The notes beneath the pieces were generated by a model. It was given only the letters and a program-made list of their open reading frames with translations. It did not search any database and was not told the origin of the DNA. Position numbers and translations under genes: made by a program. Shown one piece after another: positions 1 through 9,704 of a stretch of 64,000 nucleotides of DNA (position 1 is its first letter; each line of letters begins with the position of its first letter). The stretch comes from Staphylococcus pseudintermedius. Lineage in GTDB: Bacteria; Bacillota; Bacilli; Staphylococcales; Staphylococcaceae. Location: assembly GCF_001792775.2 (NCBI RefSeq), contig NZ_MLGE02000012.1, positions 1-64,000 of the forward strand. The letters are read 5' to 3'.

Positions 1-135
1 GTCAGTGCGAGTGTTTGCGTCCGACTTCCTTCAGATTCCACTTCGCAATGGACACCCTTGTCTTTCGCTAACAGTTCCTACTACCAAGCCTGTAACGGAC
101 TTTCACCGTCAAGATGTTACCCATGCCGGGCGCAC
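1..135 (-). mobile_element. Group II (class C-like) intron, 5' end, cut by window edge
   Basis: Read on the minus strand, the element starts at position 135 with GTGCGCCCGGCATGGGT, the canonical 5' end of bacterial class C group II introns. It continues with recognisable domain I pieces: GGTGAAAGTCC, then CAAGGGTGTCC, then GGAATCTGAAGGAAG. These match my memory of IIC introns such as those of Oceanobacillus and Bacillus halodurans. The intron runs leftwards beyond position 1, so its reverse transcriptase/maturase and domains V-VI are not in view. Its 5' boundary lies directly after the T-run of the ktrC terminator, which is the usual insertion preference of class C introns. I cannot judge whether the element is complete or active. 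Confidence 0.85.
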
Positions 136-167
136 TTAAAAAAGCGGAACAGTCTCCACCATTCCAC
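136..167 (-). terminator. Rho-independent terminator of ktrC
   Basis: On the minus strand a 10-bp stem (158-167 with 144-153, containing three G-U pairs) closes a 4-nt loop and is followed by TTTTTTAA. It lies 10 nt after the ktrC stop codon. The group II intron begins at the next base. Confidence 0.8.
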
Positions 168-177
168 TTCTCAATGA

Positions 178-837
178 TTAATGCGCCATTTTCTTCTCAA
201 ATCGTGTTAAATCATTATCATGACCAATCATAATTAAAATATCATCAAATTCTAATCCCATATCTGGATCGGGTGCGACAATGATTTCCTTCCCTCTTTT
301 AATCGCAATAATATTAATCCCAAACTTCGCACGAATATCTAAGTCAATAAGGGTTTGTCCTGCCATCGTTTCGCTCGCTTTAATTTCTACAATAGAGTGT
401 TCATCAGAAAGCTCTAAATAATCGAGCACTGTTGCACTAGCCACATTATGCGCGATACGACGACCCATGTCTCTTTCAGGATGCACGACTGTATCGGCAC
501 CAATTTTGTTTAAAATCTTGGCGTGATAATCGTTTTGTGCTTTAGCCGTTACTTTTTTAACACCGAGTTCTTTAAGAATCAATGTTGTTAACGTACTTGC
601 CTGAATATTTTCTCCGATTGCCACAATGACATGATCAAAATTTCGAATCCCTAAACTTTTCATAACGGCTTCGTCAGTCGTATCAGCCACAACGGCATGT
701 GTCGCGATATCACTGTATTCATCGACACGATTTTCATCTTTATCTATCGCCATGACATCCATATCTAACGCGTTCAATTCTCTTACAATACTGCCACCGA
801 AGCGACCTAGACCAATGACTACATACTCTTTATCCAT
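178..837 (-). CDS. ktrC: KtrC-type potassium channel gating subunit (RCK protein)
   Basis: This is a 219-residue cytosolic regulator of Ktr potassium uptake. Such proteins form an octameric ring below the membrane subunits KtrB/KtrD and gate them in response to nucleotides; in S. aureus the orthologue (called KtrA or KtrC) also binds c-di-AMP. An N-terminal RCK_N Rossmann fold is visible, with the glycine motif GLGRFGGS at residues 9-16 and an acidic residue ending beta-2 (AIDKDE). A RCK_C domain follows from about residue 135. The length is normal for the family. The ATG is preceded by CAGGAGG. The gene stands alone after cydB in the same orientation, and a terminator and a group II intron follow it. 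No membrane partner is in the window. Confidence 0.92.
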   Translation of the reverse strand: MDKEYVVIGLGRFGGSIVRELNALDMDVMAIDKDENRVDEYSDIATHAVVADTTDEAVMKSLGIRNFDHVIVAIGENIQASTLTTLILKELGVKKVTAKAQNDYHAKILNKIGADTVVHPERDMGRRIAHNVASATVLDYLELSDEHSIVEIKASETMAGQTLIDLDIRAKFGINIIAIKRGKEIIVAPDPDMGLEFDDILIMIGHDNDLTRFEKKMAH

Positions 838-985
838 TTTTGGCCTCCTGAATTAAGTTAAATTAAAAATGCGGGCTCAAAGTGCTCAGATGTTGATAAT
901 CCTTGACTTTAAGCCACACATGTATTCAATACTATTATCATATTACTACAAAATGATTTATGATGCACCGTTTTACTGGTCCCGC

Positions 986-2008
986 TTACTTTTTACCACG
1001 GACGTAATCTTTATCAAACACGAACAATTTCAATATGAAAAAGAGTGATGGTAACAATAATAGTAAACCACCGATAAAGGCGATTGTTAACACTAGCGCC
1101 ATACTATCATTGGTCACCGCATCGTCAATGTGCACGTATGGATATAAAATGTATGGCAGCTTGCTTAACCCATATCCGAAAAAGGCTGTGCCCATTTGAA
1201 TGATAACAAAAATAAATGCGATACCGTGTGCTTTTTTCAAGAGCGTCAATACGCCAGCAATGGCAAAAGCGATGAAACTGATGATAAATAACCAGCCATA
1301 ATCAAACACTGCTGACATAAAGTGTGCTTCATTTTGTATTCTTAATGATAAAAACACAAACAACGACATCATGATCATCGGTGCACCCCACATTAAAAAC
1401 CATTTACGCATCAATTGATATGCGGATGTGTCTTTGGCACGGTGCGCATAAAACGTTAAAAATCCTGATGAAATGTATAGCACAGACACAATGGCTAGTA
1501 GGACGACCGCCCAACCGAATGGACTTAATAGTAATTCTGTCCAATTCAAATCAACGTTGCCAGAAGACGACTCAGTGATATAACCACCTTCAGAAATGGT
1601 TAATGCCGTTGATAATGAAGCCGGAATCAATAATCCTGATACCGCATATAACATAAGCCAAGACAATTTACTATCTTGACCGTAATTTTCGAAGGCATAA
1701 AAGGCTCCTCGAATTGAAAGTAAAATAAGTGCGATCGAACCTGGAATAAGTAAAACTGTGCCATAATAATAAGCTGTATCTGGGAAAAATCCAACAATGC
1801 CTACAAAGAAAAAGACAAAAAATACATTGGTGACTTCCCATACCGGGTTCAAGTAACGTTGAATTAAATCATTAATTTCATGCGATTGTCCAAATAATTT
1901 TGCGTGTAATGAGAAAAATCCTGCGCCGAAATCAATCGAAGCAACGATGATATAACCAAATAAGAAAATCCAGAGTACTGTTATCCCTATCACTTCATAA
2001 ACCATCAT
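986..2008 (-). CDS. cydB: Cytochrome bd-type quinol oxidase subunit II
   Basis: Subunit II of the bd-type terminal oxidase, an integral membrane protein that stabilises the haem-bearing subunit CydA during quinol oxidation and oxygen reduction. The 340 residues form about eight or nine hydrophobic helices. The N-terminal region reads IDFGAGFFSLHAK, typical of the CydB/CIO family, followed by a conserved NPVWEVTNVFF segment. The start overlaps the cydA stop by 4 nt, so the two are translationally coupled. No internal damage is seen. In staphylococci this pair is often described as a cyanide-insensitive bd branch alongside Qox, which is also encoded in this window. Confidence 0.93.
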   Translation of the reverse strand: MMVYEVIGITVLWIFLFGYIIVASIDFGAGFFSLHAKLFGQSHEINDLIQRYLNPVWEVTNVFFVFFFVGIVGFFPDTAYYYGTVLLIPGSIALILLSIRGAFYAFENYGQDSKLSWLMLYAVSGLLIPASLSTALTISEGGYITESSSGNVDLNWTELLLSPFGWAVVLLAIVSVLYISSGFLTFYAHRAKDTSAYQLMRKWFLMWGAPMIMMSLFVFLSLRIQNEAHFMSAVFDYGWLFIISFIAFAIAGVLTLLKKAHGIAFIFVIIQMGTAFFGYGLSKLPYILYPYVHIDDAVTNDSMALVLTIAFIGGLLLLLPSLFFILKLFVFDKDYVRGKK

Positions 2009-3348
2009 GCATCACCTCGTTGACTTAAACTTTCAATGTGCTGATAGGCCGGTTTATTTTTAAACATTCTTACAAGCACGTATGTGGCTGAGAATAACAG
2101 CACGAAGTAAAGTATCGCAAATAAAATCGTCACAAACACGAGCCCACTTGCGTCTGTCGCGGCATCTTGCACTTTTAAGAAGCCTCTCACAATCCATGGT
2201 TGGCGTCCAAGCTCAGTTAAGAACCAACCGAACTCAATCGCTAACATGGCTGCTGGACCACCTAACAACGTTGCATAGAGTAATAGTTTATGATGTGGGT
2301 TGAATCTTTTAATCCACAATGCCATGACATAAGCGAATGAAATGACGAAACAGAAAATCCCAAAGAACACCATTAAATCAAAGAAATAATGGACAATGAG
2401 TGGGGGTAATTCATCTTTTGGAAATTCATTGAGTCCTTTGACTTCTGTATCAAAACTTGAATCCGATAAAAAGCTTAACGCACCTGGAATATGGAGGGCG
2501 CCTTTCACTTCTTGCGTTGATTCATCAAGCACGCCAAATAACACGAGATCCGCTTGAGATTCTGTATTAAAATGCCATTCATATGCTGCAAGTTTCTCAG
2601 GCTGTTCTTGATGTAAAAACTTCGCTGATAAGTCCCCTGCTAACATCGATAACATTGAAAAAATCAATCCTGCAATCATCGTCATCTTCAGTGCTGCTTG
2701 ATGATAACGACGATCCTTTTCAATTTTGTTTTTCAGTAACTTAAACGCTGCAATACTTGCTAAAATGAACGCCATTGTCATAAGCGCTGTCGCAATCACA
2801 TGGAAAGATCGAACAAAAAATGATGCGTTGAACATCGCTGCAATTGGATCCACATTAACCATGCGACCATTTTCTATTGTCACACCTGCCGGCGTATTCA
2901 TGAACGAATTGACCGACGTAATAAAGAACGCAGAAAAACTACCACCGATAATCACTGGGATACTAATGAAAAAGTGTATCCATTGATTTTTGAAACGATT
3001 CCAAGTATATAAATAAATACTTAAGAAAATCGCCTCAAAGAAAAACGCAAATGTTTCCATAAATAATGGCAAAGCAATGACGTGCCCACCTATTCGCATA
3101 AATGTCGGCCATAGTAATGATAACTGTAAACCTATAATTGTCCCTGTTACTACGCCTACTGCCACGGTAATCGTATATCCTTTAGCCCAACGTTGCGCTA
3201 ATGCTATATATTGAGCACTTTTCTTTTTAATGCCGATAAATTCTGCCATCGCAAAGAAAAGTGGCATACCTACACCAATCGTTGCAAAAATAATGTGGAC
3301 TGCAAGTGTCATACCTGTTAAAAACCGGCTAATATCCACTGCATCCAT
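2005..3348 (-). CDS. cydA: Cytochrome bd-type quinol oxidase subunit I
   Basis: Subunit I of the bd oxidase, carrying the haems and the quinol site. The 447 residues contain the expected features: a haem-ligand histidine in TM1 (AVHIIFATIGVG), the glutamate-rich TM3 (METFAFFFEAIFLS), a second histidine in RSFHVIATALM, and a short Q-loop, as in the CIO-like branch found in Firmicutes rather than the long Q-loop of E. coli CydA. It is the first gene of a cydAB operon, and the ATG is preceded by AAGGAGG. About 200 bp separate it from the divergent glutaredoxin gene, and an imperfect inverted repeat lies in that gap. Confidence 0.94.
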   Translation of the reverse strand: MDAVDISRFLTGMTLAVHIIFATIGVGMPLFFAMAEFIGIKKKSAQYIALAQRWAKGYTITVAVGVVTGTIIGLQLSLLWPTFMRIGGHVIALPLFMETFAFFFEAIFLSIYLYTWNRFKNQWIHFFISIPVIIGGSFSAFFITSVNSFMNTPAGVTIENGRMVNVDPIAAMFNASFFVRSFHVIATALMTMAFILASIAAFKLLKNKIEKDRRYHQAALKMTMIAGLIFSMLSMLAGDLSAKFLHQEQPEKLAAYEWHFNTESQADLVLFGVLDESTQEVKGALHIPGALSFLSDSSFDTEVKGLNEFPKDELPPLIVHYFFDLMVFFGIFCFVISFAYVMALWIKRFNPHHKLLLYATLLGGPAAMLAIEFGWFLTELGRQPWIVRGFLKVQDAATDASGLVFVTILFAILYFVLLFSATYVLVRMFKNKPAYQHIESLSQRGDA

Positions 3349-3436
3349 TTCACGACCTCCTTAACTATGATGAAAATGTCTATTCATTATAAACAATATA
3401 CAGGTCACATATATATTTTTTTGTTCATTAAGACAT

Positions 3437-3468
3437 TGACAATTTAATGACATGACTAAAATTTGTCA
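3437..3468. promoter_or_regulatory. Imperfect inverted repeat between cydA and the glutaredoxin gene
   Basis: TGACAATTTA and TAAAATTTGTCA face each other in the divergent cydA/glutaredoxin promoter region. It could be a redox- or oxygen-responsive operator (cyd genes are commonly under Rex, SrrAB or similar control), but it does not match a Rex box. The role is unproven. Confidence 0.3.
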
Positions 3469-3550
3469 TTTTTATACAGTCGTTTCAGTTGCATTTTATT
3501 AAAGTGTCGATTAAGATGTAACAACAATTGATATGAAAGTAGGCGTCTCT

Positions 3551-3784
3551 ATGTCAGAAGTGATTATTTACACACAAAATGAATGTCCGCCATGTTCATT
3601 TGTCAAACAATATCTTGAACAGCATAATGTCCCATTTGAAGAACGAAACATTGTCAATTCAACGTATCGAAACGAAATGATCGAACGCGACGCTTTTTCA
3701 ACACCGTTCATTTTAATTGATGGCGAGCCGATGTATCAAGTCGATTTAGATTTAATGAACAAAAAGCTCGGTATTCAATCATAA
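3551..3784 (+). CDS. Small glutaredoxin-like thiol oxidoreductase (CPPC motif)
   Basis: A 77-residue thioredoxin-fold protein of the glutaredoxin/NrdH type. The redox motif CPPC is at residues 12-15 after a first beta strand (EVIIYTQNE). The conserved cis-proline segment appears as FSTPFILIDGE. I chose the ATG at 3551 because AGTAGGCG lies just upstream; an ATG six codons earlier has no ribosome binding site. A likely role is thiol-disulphide exchange in the cytosol. Its divergent position from cydAB suggests a link to respiration or redox state, but the substrate is unknown. A strong terminator follows. Confidence 0.85.
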   Translation: MSEVIIYTQNECPPCSFVKQYLEQHNVPFEERNIVNSTYRNEMIERDAFSTPFILIDGEPMYQVDLDLMNKKLGIQS

Positions 3785-3814
3785 ACACATTATTTGAATA
3801 TTTTAGTTTTAGCT

Positions 3815-3847
3815 AAAGACTGGGAGTATGCATCTCCCAGTCTTTTT
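3815..3847 (+). terminator. Terminator after the glutaredoxin gene
   Basis: A near-perfect 12-bp stem (3815-3826 with 3834-3845), a 7-nt loop and a T-run. Confidence 0.85.
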
Positions 3848-3911
3848 AAGTTTAGTCTTTCATCCTATACATACTTCTTGAGAATATGTATAGCAAGTAT
3901 GAGACACACCC

Positions 3912-3950
3912 AAAAAAGAGACTGAGCCGCAATGACTCAATCTCTTTTTA
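3912..3950 (-). terminator. Terminator of ptsHI (bidirectional in form)
   Basis: AAAAAGAGATTGAG pairs with CTCAGTCTCTTTTTT on the minus strand, just beyond the ptsI stop. A-runs and T-runs on both sides would let it work in either direction. Confidence 0.82.
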
Positions 3951-3960
3951 TTTGATTCAA

Positions 3961-5682
3961 TTAAGCTTTTGTTGTTTTCGCTTTTACTAGGTCAACAACT
4001 TCATCAACAGTTGCGCAATTTAATGCACGGTCTGCTAATTGCACCATTTCAGTTCGGCTTAAATCTTTAATTTGACGACGCGCTTTTAAGATAGAAGTTG
4101 CACTCATTGAGAACTCATCTAATCCTAAACCAATTAATAATGGAATTGCTGTTTCATCGCCAGCCATTTCACCACACATACCTGTCCATTTGCCCTCTTG
4201 ATGAGAAGCGTCAATCACTTGTTTAATTAAACGTAAGATTGAAGGGTTATATGGTTGGTAAAGATAAGAAACACGTTCTGACATACGGTCTGCAGCCATT
4301 GTATATTGAATTAAATCGTTTGTACCGATACTGAAGAAATCCACTTCTTTCGCAAATACATCTGCAAGTGCGGCTGTTGCTGGGATTTCAACCATGATAC
4401 CTAATTCGATATCGTCGCTCACTTCTACGCCTTCTTGTTTCAAGTTTTCCTTTTCTTCAAGAAGTAACGCTTTCGCATCACGGAACTCTTGAATTGTTGC
4501 CACCATTGGGAACATAATATTCAATTTTCCGTATGCTGAAGCTCTTAATAGTGCACGTAATTGTGGACGGAAAATTTCTGGTTGATCTAAACATAAACGA
4601 ATCGCACGGTATCCTAAGAATGGATTCATTTCTTCAGGTAAGTTTAAATATGGTAGCTCTTTGTCGCCACCGATATCTAATGTACGTACGACAACGCGTT
4701 TACCTTCCATTGATTCGAGCACTTTTTTGTATGCTTCAAATTGCTCATCTTCAGTCGGCATGTTGTCGCGACCCATGTAAAGGAACTCAGTACGGTATAA
4801 ACCGATACCTTCTGCGCCATTGTTGTGCACACCTTCTAAATCATTCGGTGTACCAATGTTCGCTGCAAGTTCTACTTCGTGTCCATCCAATGTTTTTGAT
4901 GGTTCATCACGTAATTGTTTCAACGCTTCACGATCTGCAAAGAACGATTCACGCTTGTGTTGATACGCTTTGATTTCATCGTCTGAAGGATTAACAATAA
5001 CATCCCCTGTTAAACCGTCGACGATAACCATGTCCCCTTGTTGTACAGATTCAGAAATTGATTTTGTACCTACAACAGCAGGAATCTCTAATGAACGACT
5101 CATAATTGCTGAATGTGAAGTACGACCACCAATGTTGGTAACGAATCCTTGAACATATTGTTTGTTTAACTGTGCAGTATCTGATGGCGTCAAGTCGTGA
5201 GCCACAATGATGACGCTTTCATCAATGATACTCGGATTTGGTAATTCCACCCCTAAAATGTGCGCTAAAACACGTTTAGCTACGTCGCGGATATCCGCAG
5301 CACGTTCCTTCATATATTCGTTATCCATTGATTCGAAAATAGTAATGAAGTTTTGTGTCACTTCAGTTAATGCTTGTGGTGCACTTGCGCTTTCATTTTT
5401 AATTTTCTCTTCAATTGGTTGAATTAACTCAGGATCATCTAAAACGAGTAAATGTGCGTCAAAGATAGCCGCTTTATCCGCACCTAATTGTTCCTCTGCA
5501 TGATTACGAATTTTCGTTAATTCAATTTTAGAGTTATTCAGCGCCTCATTAAATTTTTGGACTTCCGCTTCCGGTTGGTCCGTCTTTTCGTTACTAAAAC
5601 TTAAATCGGGTTCTACGAGCAGATACGCCTTGGCAATAGCAACACCATCAGAAGCTGCAATTCCCTTAATAATATTTGACAT
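3961..5682 (-). CDS. ptsI: PTS enzyme I (phosphoenolpyruvate-protein phosphotransferase)
   Basis: Enzyme I takes phosphate from PEP onto its own histidine and passes it to HPr, feeding all PTS sugar permeases. It is 573 residues, the usual length. The order is an N-terminal HPr-binding helical domain, the swivelling phosphohistidine domain with the active histidine H190 in [13 protein letters not shown], and a C-terminal PEP-binding TIM barrel with [11 protein letters not shown], the conserved PMVATIQE region and the cysteine loop GMCGEMAGD. The start overlaps the ptsH stop by one base (TAATG), so the two are translationally coupled. A terminator follows immediately. Confidence 0.97.
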   Translation of the reverse strand: MSNIIKGIAASDGVAIAKAYLLVEPDLSFSNEKTDQPEAEVQKFNEALNNSKIELTKIRNHAEEQLGADKAAIFDAHLLVLDDPELIQPIEEKIKNESASAPQALTEVTQNFITIFESMDNEYMKERAADIRDVAKRVLAHILGVELPNPSIIDESVIIVAHDLTPSDTAQLNKQYVQGFVTNIGGRTSHSAIMSRSLEIPAVVGTKSISESVQQGDMVIVDGLTGDVIVNPSDDEIKAYQHKRESFFADREALKQLRDEPSKTLDGHEVELAANIGTPNDLEGVHNNGAEGIGLYRTEFLYMGRDNMPTEDEQFEAYKKVLESMEGKRVVVRTLDIGGDKELPYLNLPEEMNPFLGYRAIRLCLDQPEIFRPQLRALLRASAYGKLNIMFPMVATIQEFRDAKALLLEEKENLKQEGVEVSDDIELGIMVEIPATAALADVFAKEVDFFSIGTNDLIQYTMAADRMSERVSYLYQPYNPSILRLIKQVIDASHQEGKWTGMCGEMAGDETAIPLLIGLGLDEFSMSATSILKARRQIKDLSRTEMVQLADRALNCATVDEVVDLVKAKTTKA

Positions 5683-5948
5683 TATTTTGTTAATCCTTCT
5701 TTAGATAATACTTCAGTGATTGCGTCGATTGCGCCTTTTTCATCGCTACCATCAGCATAAATTGTAATTTCTGCGTCTTTACCCACACCTAAGCTCATAA
5801 CACCCATGATAGACTTTAAGTTAACTTTTTTACCGTTATACTCTAATTGAATATCTGAATCGAATTTTGAAGCTGTTTGAACAAGCATTGTTGCAGGACG
5901 TGCGTGAATACCTGTTTCGTCAATAATTACATATGATTGTTGTTCCAT
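5682..5948 (-). CDS. ptsH: Phosphocarrier protein HPr
   Basis: The 88-residue phosphocarrier of the PTS. The catalytic histidine H15 is in TGIHARPAT. The regulatory serine S46 is in [12 protein letters not shown] and is the HPr kinase/phosphorylase site used for CcpA-dependent catabolite repression in Firmicutes. The start is preceded by GAAGGAG. It is the first gene of the ptsHI operon. Confidence 0.97.
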   Translation of the reverse strand: MEQQSYVIIDETGIHARPATMLVQTASKFDSDIQLEYNGKKVNLKSIMGVMSLGVGKDAEITIYADGSDEKGAIDAITEVLSKEGLTK

Positions 5949-6111
5949 CTGTCATCTTACTCCTTCTACTTCTAGATTTACTAGCATAAATTATATTTAA
6001 CTTCGCTACATAGCATTACATTACCAAATTCTATTGTTAAATTCAATTCGTAAATGCCCCGCCATCTCTTTTTTAACGGCATTCATAATGCTTTGTGATT
6101 TTTTTTACAAG

Positions 6112-6642
6112 CTACAATAATGATTTTACTACATTTTCGCATTTTTGAATATGGTCTTTGCCGACTTTAACCATAAAATAATAACTAATAGATGCTGACA
6201 CAGCTTGTCCGACAATTGGGAACCAGCGTGTTTGTTTCGCAGCAGTTCGCTTAGCTACATCACGTATAAAAACTTTCAACAAACCGCTCGACACTTTTTT
6301 ACCAATTAACTGACTGCCTTGAATACCCGCTGCCATTAAGATACGATTTTTCATGTCATCACTCATTTGGTTCACTTGTTGATGATCTAAGCCATAAATT
6401 TTATTCACATCTTCAATGACATCGCGCATCAATTTCATGTCCATCCCAAAATCAAATCCCGGTATGGGCACAACGGTTGCACCTGAAGATAACAACGCCT
6501 TTTTTCTCACAAGCACTTCTGCACGTTCGCGTCTTGCACGTATCTCTTGTACTGATGCCGGTAGCGCGTCTTTTCGATTAATCGTTTCAATATCTAGTAC
6601 TTTATTACCTAATGTTTCAGAAATTTTTTGTTTAAAATTCAT
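6112..6642 (-). CDS. DUF697-like conserved protein of unknown function
   Basis: A 176-residue protein with a charged N-terminal third (residues 20-48 are rich in Arg, Glu and Lys) and a mildly hydrophobic middle, VVPIPGFDFGMDMKLMRDV. This pattern recalls the DUF697/YcjF-type domain often fused or linked to GTPases. The C-terminal part has another hydrophobic helix (WFPIVGQAVSASISYYFMV), so membrane association is likely. GAGGTGAG precedes the ATG. It lies upstream of ptsHI on the same strand with a 160-bp gap and probably has its own transcript. An orthologue seems to sit in the same place in S. aureus. The function is unknown. Confidence 0.65.
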   Translation of the reverse strand: MNFKQKISETLGNKVLDIETINRKDALPASVQEIRARRERAEVLVRKKALLSSGATVVPIPGFDFGMDMKLMRDVIEDVNKIYGLDHQQVNQMSDDMKNRILMAAGIQGSQLIGKKVSSGLLKVFIRDVAKRTAAKQTRWFPIVGQAVSASISYYFMVKVGKDHIQKCENVVKSLL

Positions 6643-6702
6643 CTTCCATACTCACCTCATTATGAAAATTCTTCACATCTATACCCCTTTTAACAATTTT
6701 TA

Positions 6703-7872
6703 CTACTTGATTGTAATAAAAATAACTTTCAGATACTTCGACGGTTTATAGTGTGGATGTGTTTTAAAATCTTTTGGCAAGCCCATGACTTCATTCATTT
6801 CATACGTGAACCCTTGATTTTCAATCGTTTGTTTGACCATATTTTTAAATACCTTTAGCGAATAAGCACTATGATTCGTGCTCAATACGAGACTGCCACC
6901 TGGGTTCAAAATACTAAGTGCCCCTTCAATTAACTTGTCATAGTCTTTTGTCACAGAAAATGTTTTCTTTTTATTGCGCGCAAAACTCGGTGGATCGATG
7001 ACAATCGTATCGTAAGTCAAACCATGGCGTAGTGCGTATTTGTAGTAATCGAACGTATCCATCACGTAAATATGTTGTGATTTAGGATCAATACCATTCA
7101 AACCAAAGTTCTCTTCAGTCAACTGACGTGAGCGATTAGCCAAGTCCACGCTCGTTGTTTGACTGTCAGCTGTTGCAGCGATAACCGAAAATGCCCCTGT
7201 ATAACTGAATAAATTGAGTAATTGGCGTCCTTTAGCATAATAGTCTCTAATCTTTTTACGCACTTCTTTTTGGTCTAAGAATATCCCCGTCATCGGACCG
7301 TCATCAAGATGTACATTGTAAAACGTGAAATTTTCTTCAACGACAATCGGAAACTCCGGTGCTGTCCCCGTTACAAAACCGCCTTCAATAGATTGATGTT
7401 TAAAACGCGTTTTTTCATATATAGACGTATAATTATAAATCTTTTTAATCGCGCTCACAATTTGTGGACGAAAACGATAAATCCCTTCTGAGTACCATTG
7501 AATTAATAAGTGGCCATCATAGTTGTCAATCGTGAGACCACCCACGCCATCGCCTTCACCATTAAATAGACGAAATGCATTGGTGCCTTCAATTTGATAG
7601 TAATACTGACGGACTTCGAGCGCTTGTTCGAACAGTTGCTCAAAAAATGCTTGATCAATCACTTCATCTTTTTGATACGTTAATATCCAACCTAATCCTT
7701 TATGCTGATGCCCTACATAACAAGTCGCGATATAGACGTTTGTGGAAGTCAAGAGATGAAAGACATCCCCTTCTTCTAATTGATCATGCTGAAATAAATC
7801 CTCTTCCTCCACAAGTGGGTACTGATTGAAATATTTTTCTTCCTTACCTTTATTTAAAATAGCTGTCTTCAT
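6703..7872 (-). CDS. RlmI-like class I rRNA methyltransferase (PUA + SAM domains)
   Basis: A 389-residue SAM-dependent RNA methyltransferase of the RlmI/YccW family, which methylates a 23S rRNA cytosine in E. coli. An N-terminal PUA-like RNA-binding region (about residues 1-75) is followed by a linker domain with RLFNGEGDGVGGLTID. The Rossmann methyltransferase fold carries SAM motif I LLNLFSYTGAFSV and motif IV IDPPSFARNKK. The C-terminal strand region ends the protein at full length. It is on the minus strand, with no overlap with its neighbours. The exact rRNA target in this organism is not shown by sequence, so I leave the symbol blank. Confidence 0.85.
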   Translation of the reverse strand: MKTAILNKGKEEKYFNQYPLVEEEDLFQHDQLEEGDVFHLLTSTNVYIATCYVGHQHKGLGWILTYQKDEVIDQAFFEQLFEQALEVRQYYYQIEGTNAFRLFNGEGDGVGGLTIDNYDGHLLIQWYSEGIYRFRPQIVSAIKKIYNYTSIYEKTRFKHQSIEGGFVTGTAPEFPIVVEENFTFYNVHLDDGPMTGIFLDQKEVRKKIRDYYAKGRQLLNLFSYTGAFSVIAATADSQTTSVDLANRSRQLTEENFGLNGIDPKSQHIYVMDTFDYYKYALRHGLTYDTIVIDPPSFARNKKKTFSVTKDYDKLIEGALSILNPGGSLVLSTNHSAYSLKVFKNMVKQTIENQGFTYEMNEVMGLPKDFKTHPHYKPSKYLKVIFITIK

Positions 7873-7956
7873 TTTATCAGCCTTTCTTTTCTTATCATTA
7901 TTCTGATTTTAACACGGATGATTTCACAATGATATCTTTCACCCAAACACGCCATT

Positions 7957-7990
7957 ATAAAAAGGACTAGGAAATGGTCTCCCTAGCCCT
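7957..7990 (-). terminator. Terminator of the AuxA-like gene
   Basis: On the minus strand AGGGCTAGG pairs with CCTAGTCCT (one G-U), followed by TTTTTA. It lies 17 nt after the stop codon. Confidence 0.8.
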
Positions 7991-8007
7991 CATCAAGTCA
8001 AGCATTA

Positions 8008-9339
8008 TTAATGTTTTTTAACTTGTGTATCCACGGGTTGTCTCAATTGTAAGACGAACGCGACAATTGCTGGTACTAACATTAATACAAGAATCGGTGT
8101 AATGAAAATAGATAATAATAGTCCGTGGAACAAAATGACAATGTATTCCGTTAACAATTTGAAGAATAAAATACTGATCATGAAAAGTTGTAAATAATAA
8201 TACTTACCTCTTAACATTCTCACTACAGTTGTAAAAATAAAAACAATCGCCACGATGAGTAATAACAGCAAGCTCACCCATTCATAAACGTATTGCGTTT
8301 GAGATAACTGCCAGTCCCCTGACATAAATAGCGCATTACGGTTATTGAACTCTAGTAATATAAAGAATAACAGAATCACGCCACAAGCAATCATGACATA
8401 ATTGCGGTTCAACCATTTAGGTCTTATTTTAAGAAACGTCGGAATGTCATCTTCTTCTAGTTTAGCCCATGAAAACCATTTTTTTCCTAGTGTTTCTCGC
8501 TTTTGACGTAACTTCTCTAAATCAATACTACGGCGTGTGCGACGTGAAATACCATGTGTGAATTCAGCCGTACGATCTTGAAAGTCTTTGAAATGGTTTT
8601 TAGAAGTATTCGTAAATTGATACTTTTTACTTCTTGAATACGCATTCGCTTCACCAGTGATTTCTTCTTCAGACACTGGTAATGCACGACGTAAAAAGAG
8701 AAAATTCCATACTGCCATTTGTCCTATCAACCATAAAACTACGAAAAATGTATTAATACTCAGAACGTCAATCGATGCAACATCTTTCGCTTCAATACGG
8801 GCATAGAGCGCTATTTGTGTAAGGATGTAACAAAGCCCATAACTGAATATAATCCATAAATAATGTTCTTTACGGTGCAATGGATTTAGTTCGTCTTTGT
8901 ATGTGATATAACCAATATGTACAAGAAATGGAATAATAAAAATAAACGCAATCCAACCATAAACTTGAGACATGAAAATTAATGTTAATACGAAGAAAAT
9001 AATGCCGACGAGTAAAAATAATATTGAAATGTCATAATCAAATCGTGTTGTATTCGTTAATGTCCGACCAATTAAAATCATTAAAATTCCAAACAATAAA
9101 ATAACAATGCCGCTCGCAAGTGGAATGTCACCAATATATCGACTCATGACTCGAATGATTTCATTAAAGAATGCCATAATAAAATCCCACAAATTGTCGA
9201 TGTTTGTGCTCGGTTGTTTGCCTGACTTAAACTGTTGAATGAGTGGAATATTAATAAAAATAATGATGCTTAATAAAATTGAAAGTCCACCGATAATATA
9301 GCTATAAATCACTTCGGTGTATTTGTTTAACAAAGACAT
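8008..9339 (-). CDS. auxA: Polytopic membrane protein, probable AuxA homologue
   Basis: A 443-residue membrane protein with roughly nine or ten hydrophobic helices. A long basic cytosolic loop sits in the middle (about residues 220-310, including HGISRRTRRSIDLEKLRQKRE). It has no enzymatic motif I can name. By position, between the YkoEDC transporter/small charged protein and the RlmI-like gene, it corresponds to the S. aureus gene reported as auxiliary factor A, which affects lipoteichoic acid stability and beta-lactam tolerance. That link is from remembered gene order, not from a computed alignment. The gene is monocistronic with its own terminator. The alternative is simply a conserved membrane protein of unknown function. 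Confidence 0.6.
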   Translation of the reverse strand: MSLLNKYTEVIYSYIIGGLSILLSIIIFINIPLIQQFKSGKQPSTNIDNLWDFIMAFFNEIIRVMSRYIGDIPLASGIVILLFGILMILIGRTLTNTTRFDYDISILFLLVGIIFFVLTLIFMSQVYGWIAFIFIIPFLVHIGYITYKDELNPLHRKEHYLWIIFSYGLCYILTQIALYARIEAKDVASIDVLSINTFFVVLWLIGQMAVWNFLFLRRALPVSEEEITGEANAYSRSKKYQFTNTSKNHFKDFQDRTAEFTHGISRRTRRSIDLEKLRQKRETLGKKWFSWAKLEEDDIPTFLKIRPKWLNRNYVMIACGVILLFFILLEFNNRNALFMSGDWQLSQTQYVYEWVSLLLLLIVAIVFIFTTVVRMLRGKYYYLQLFMISILFFKLLTEYIVILFHGLLLSIFITPILVLMLVPAIVAFVLQLRQPVDTQVKKH

Positions 9340-9704
9340 CCTCTCACCTCAAAGCTATTATATACGAACTCTTGTCACCTGTCTTTATATTTCAAAAATA
9401 TCAGTCTTCAGAATGACCTATTAAATTTAATCCATAATACTATAATAAAACGGATTTATTTTCAGTTTCAAATATCTTAATTATCTATGTGTTGTTTTTA
9501 CCTTAAAATGATGCGTTAAGTATATCAAAGTTCATTTATTTTTATACGAGAATAGGAGATAAATTATTTAATATGTCTCTAAAGCTAGGCGCACGTGATG
9601 TCCAATCCTCATTTCTGTATACATTTAATAAGGCGATGATGTTTAGGTTGTGCACATAAAGGTTATATTGATGATACAAACAATTTGAAAGGTAGGCGTT
9701 GGAA

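Noticed and set aside
1-177. Fragment of rRNA or tRNA at the left edge
   Set aside because: The GGTGAAAGTCC-type motifs and the GTGCGCCC boundary fit a group II intron. No rRNA or tRNA landmarks are present.
3349-3550. Rex box upstream of cydA
   Set aside because: No TTGTGA...TCACAA pair is found; only a weaker TGACA/TGTCA repeat is present.
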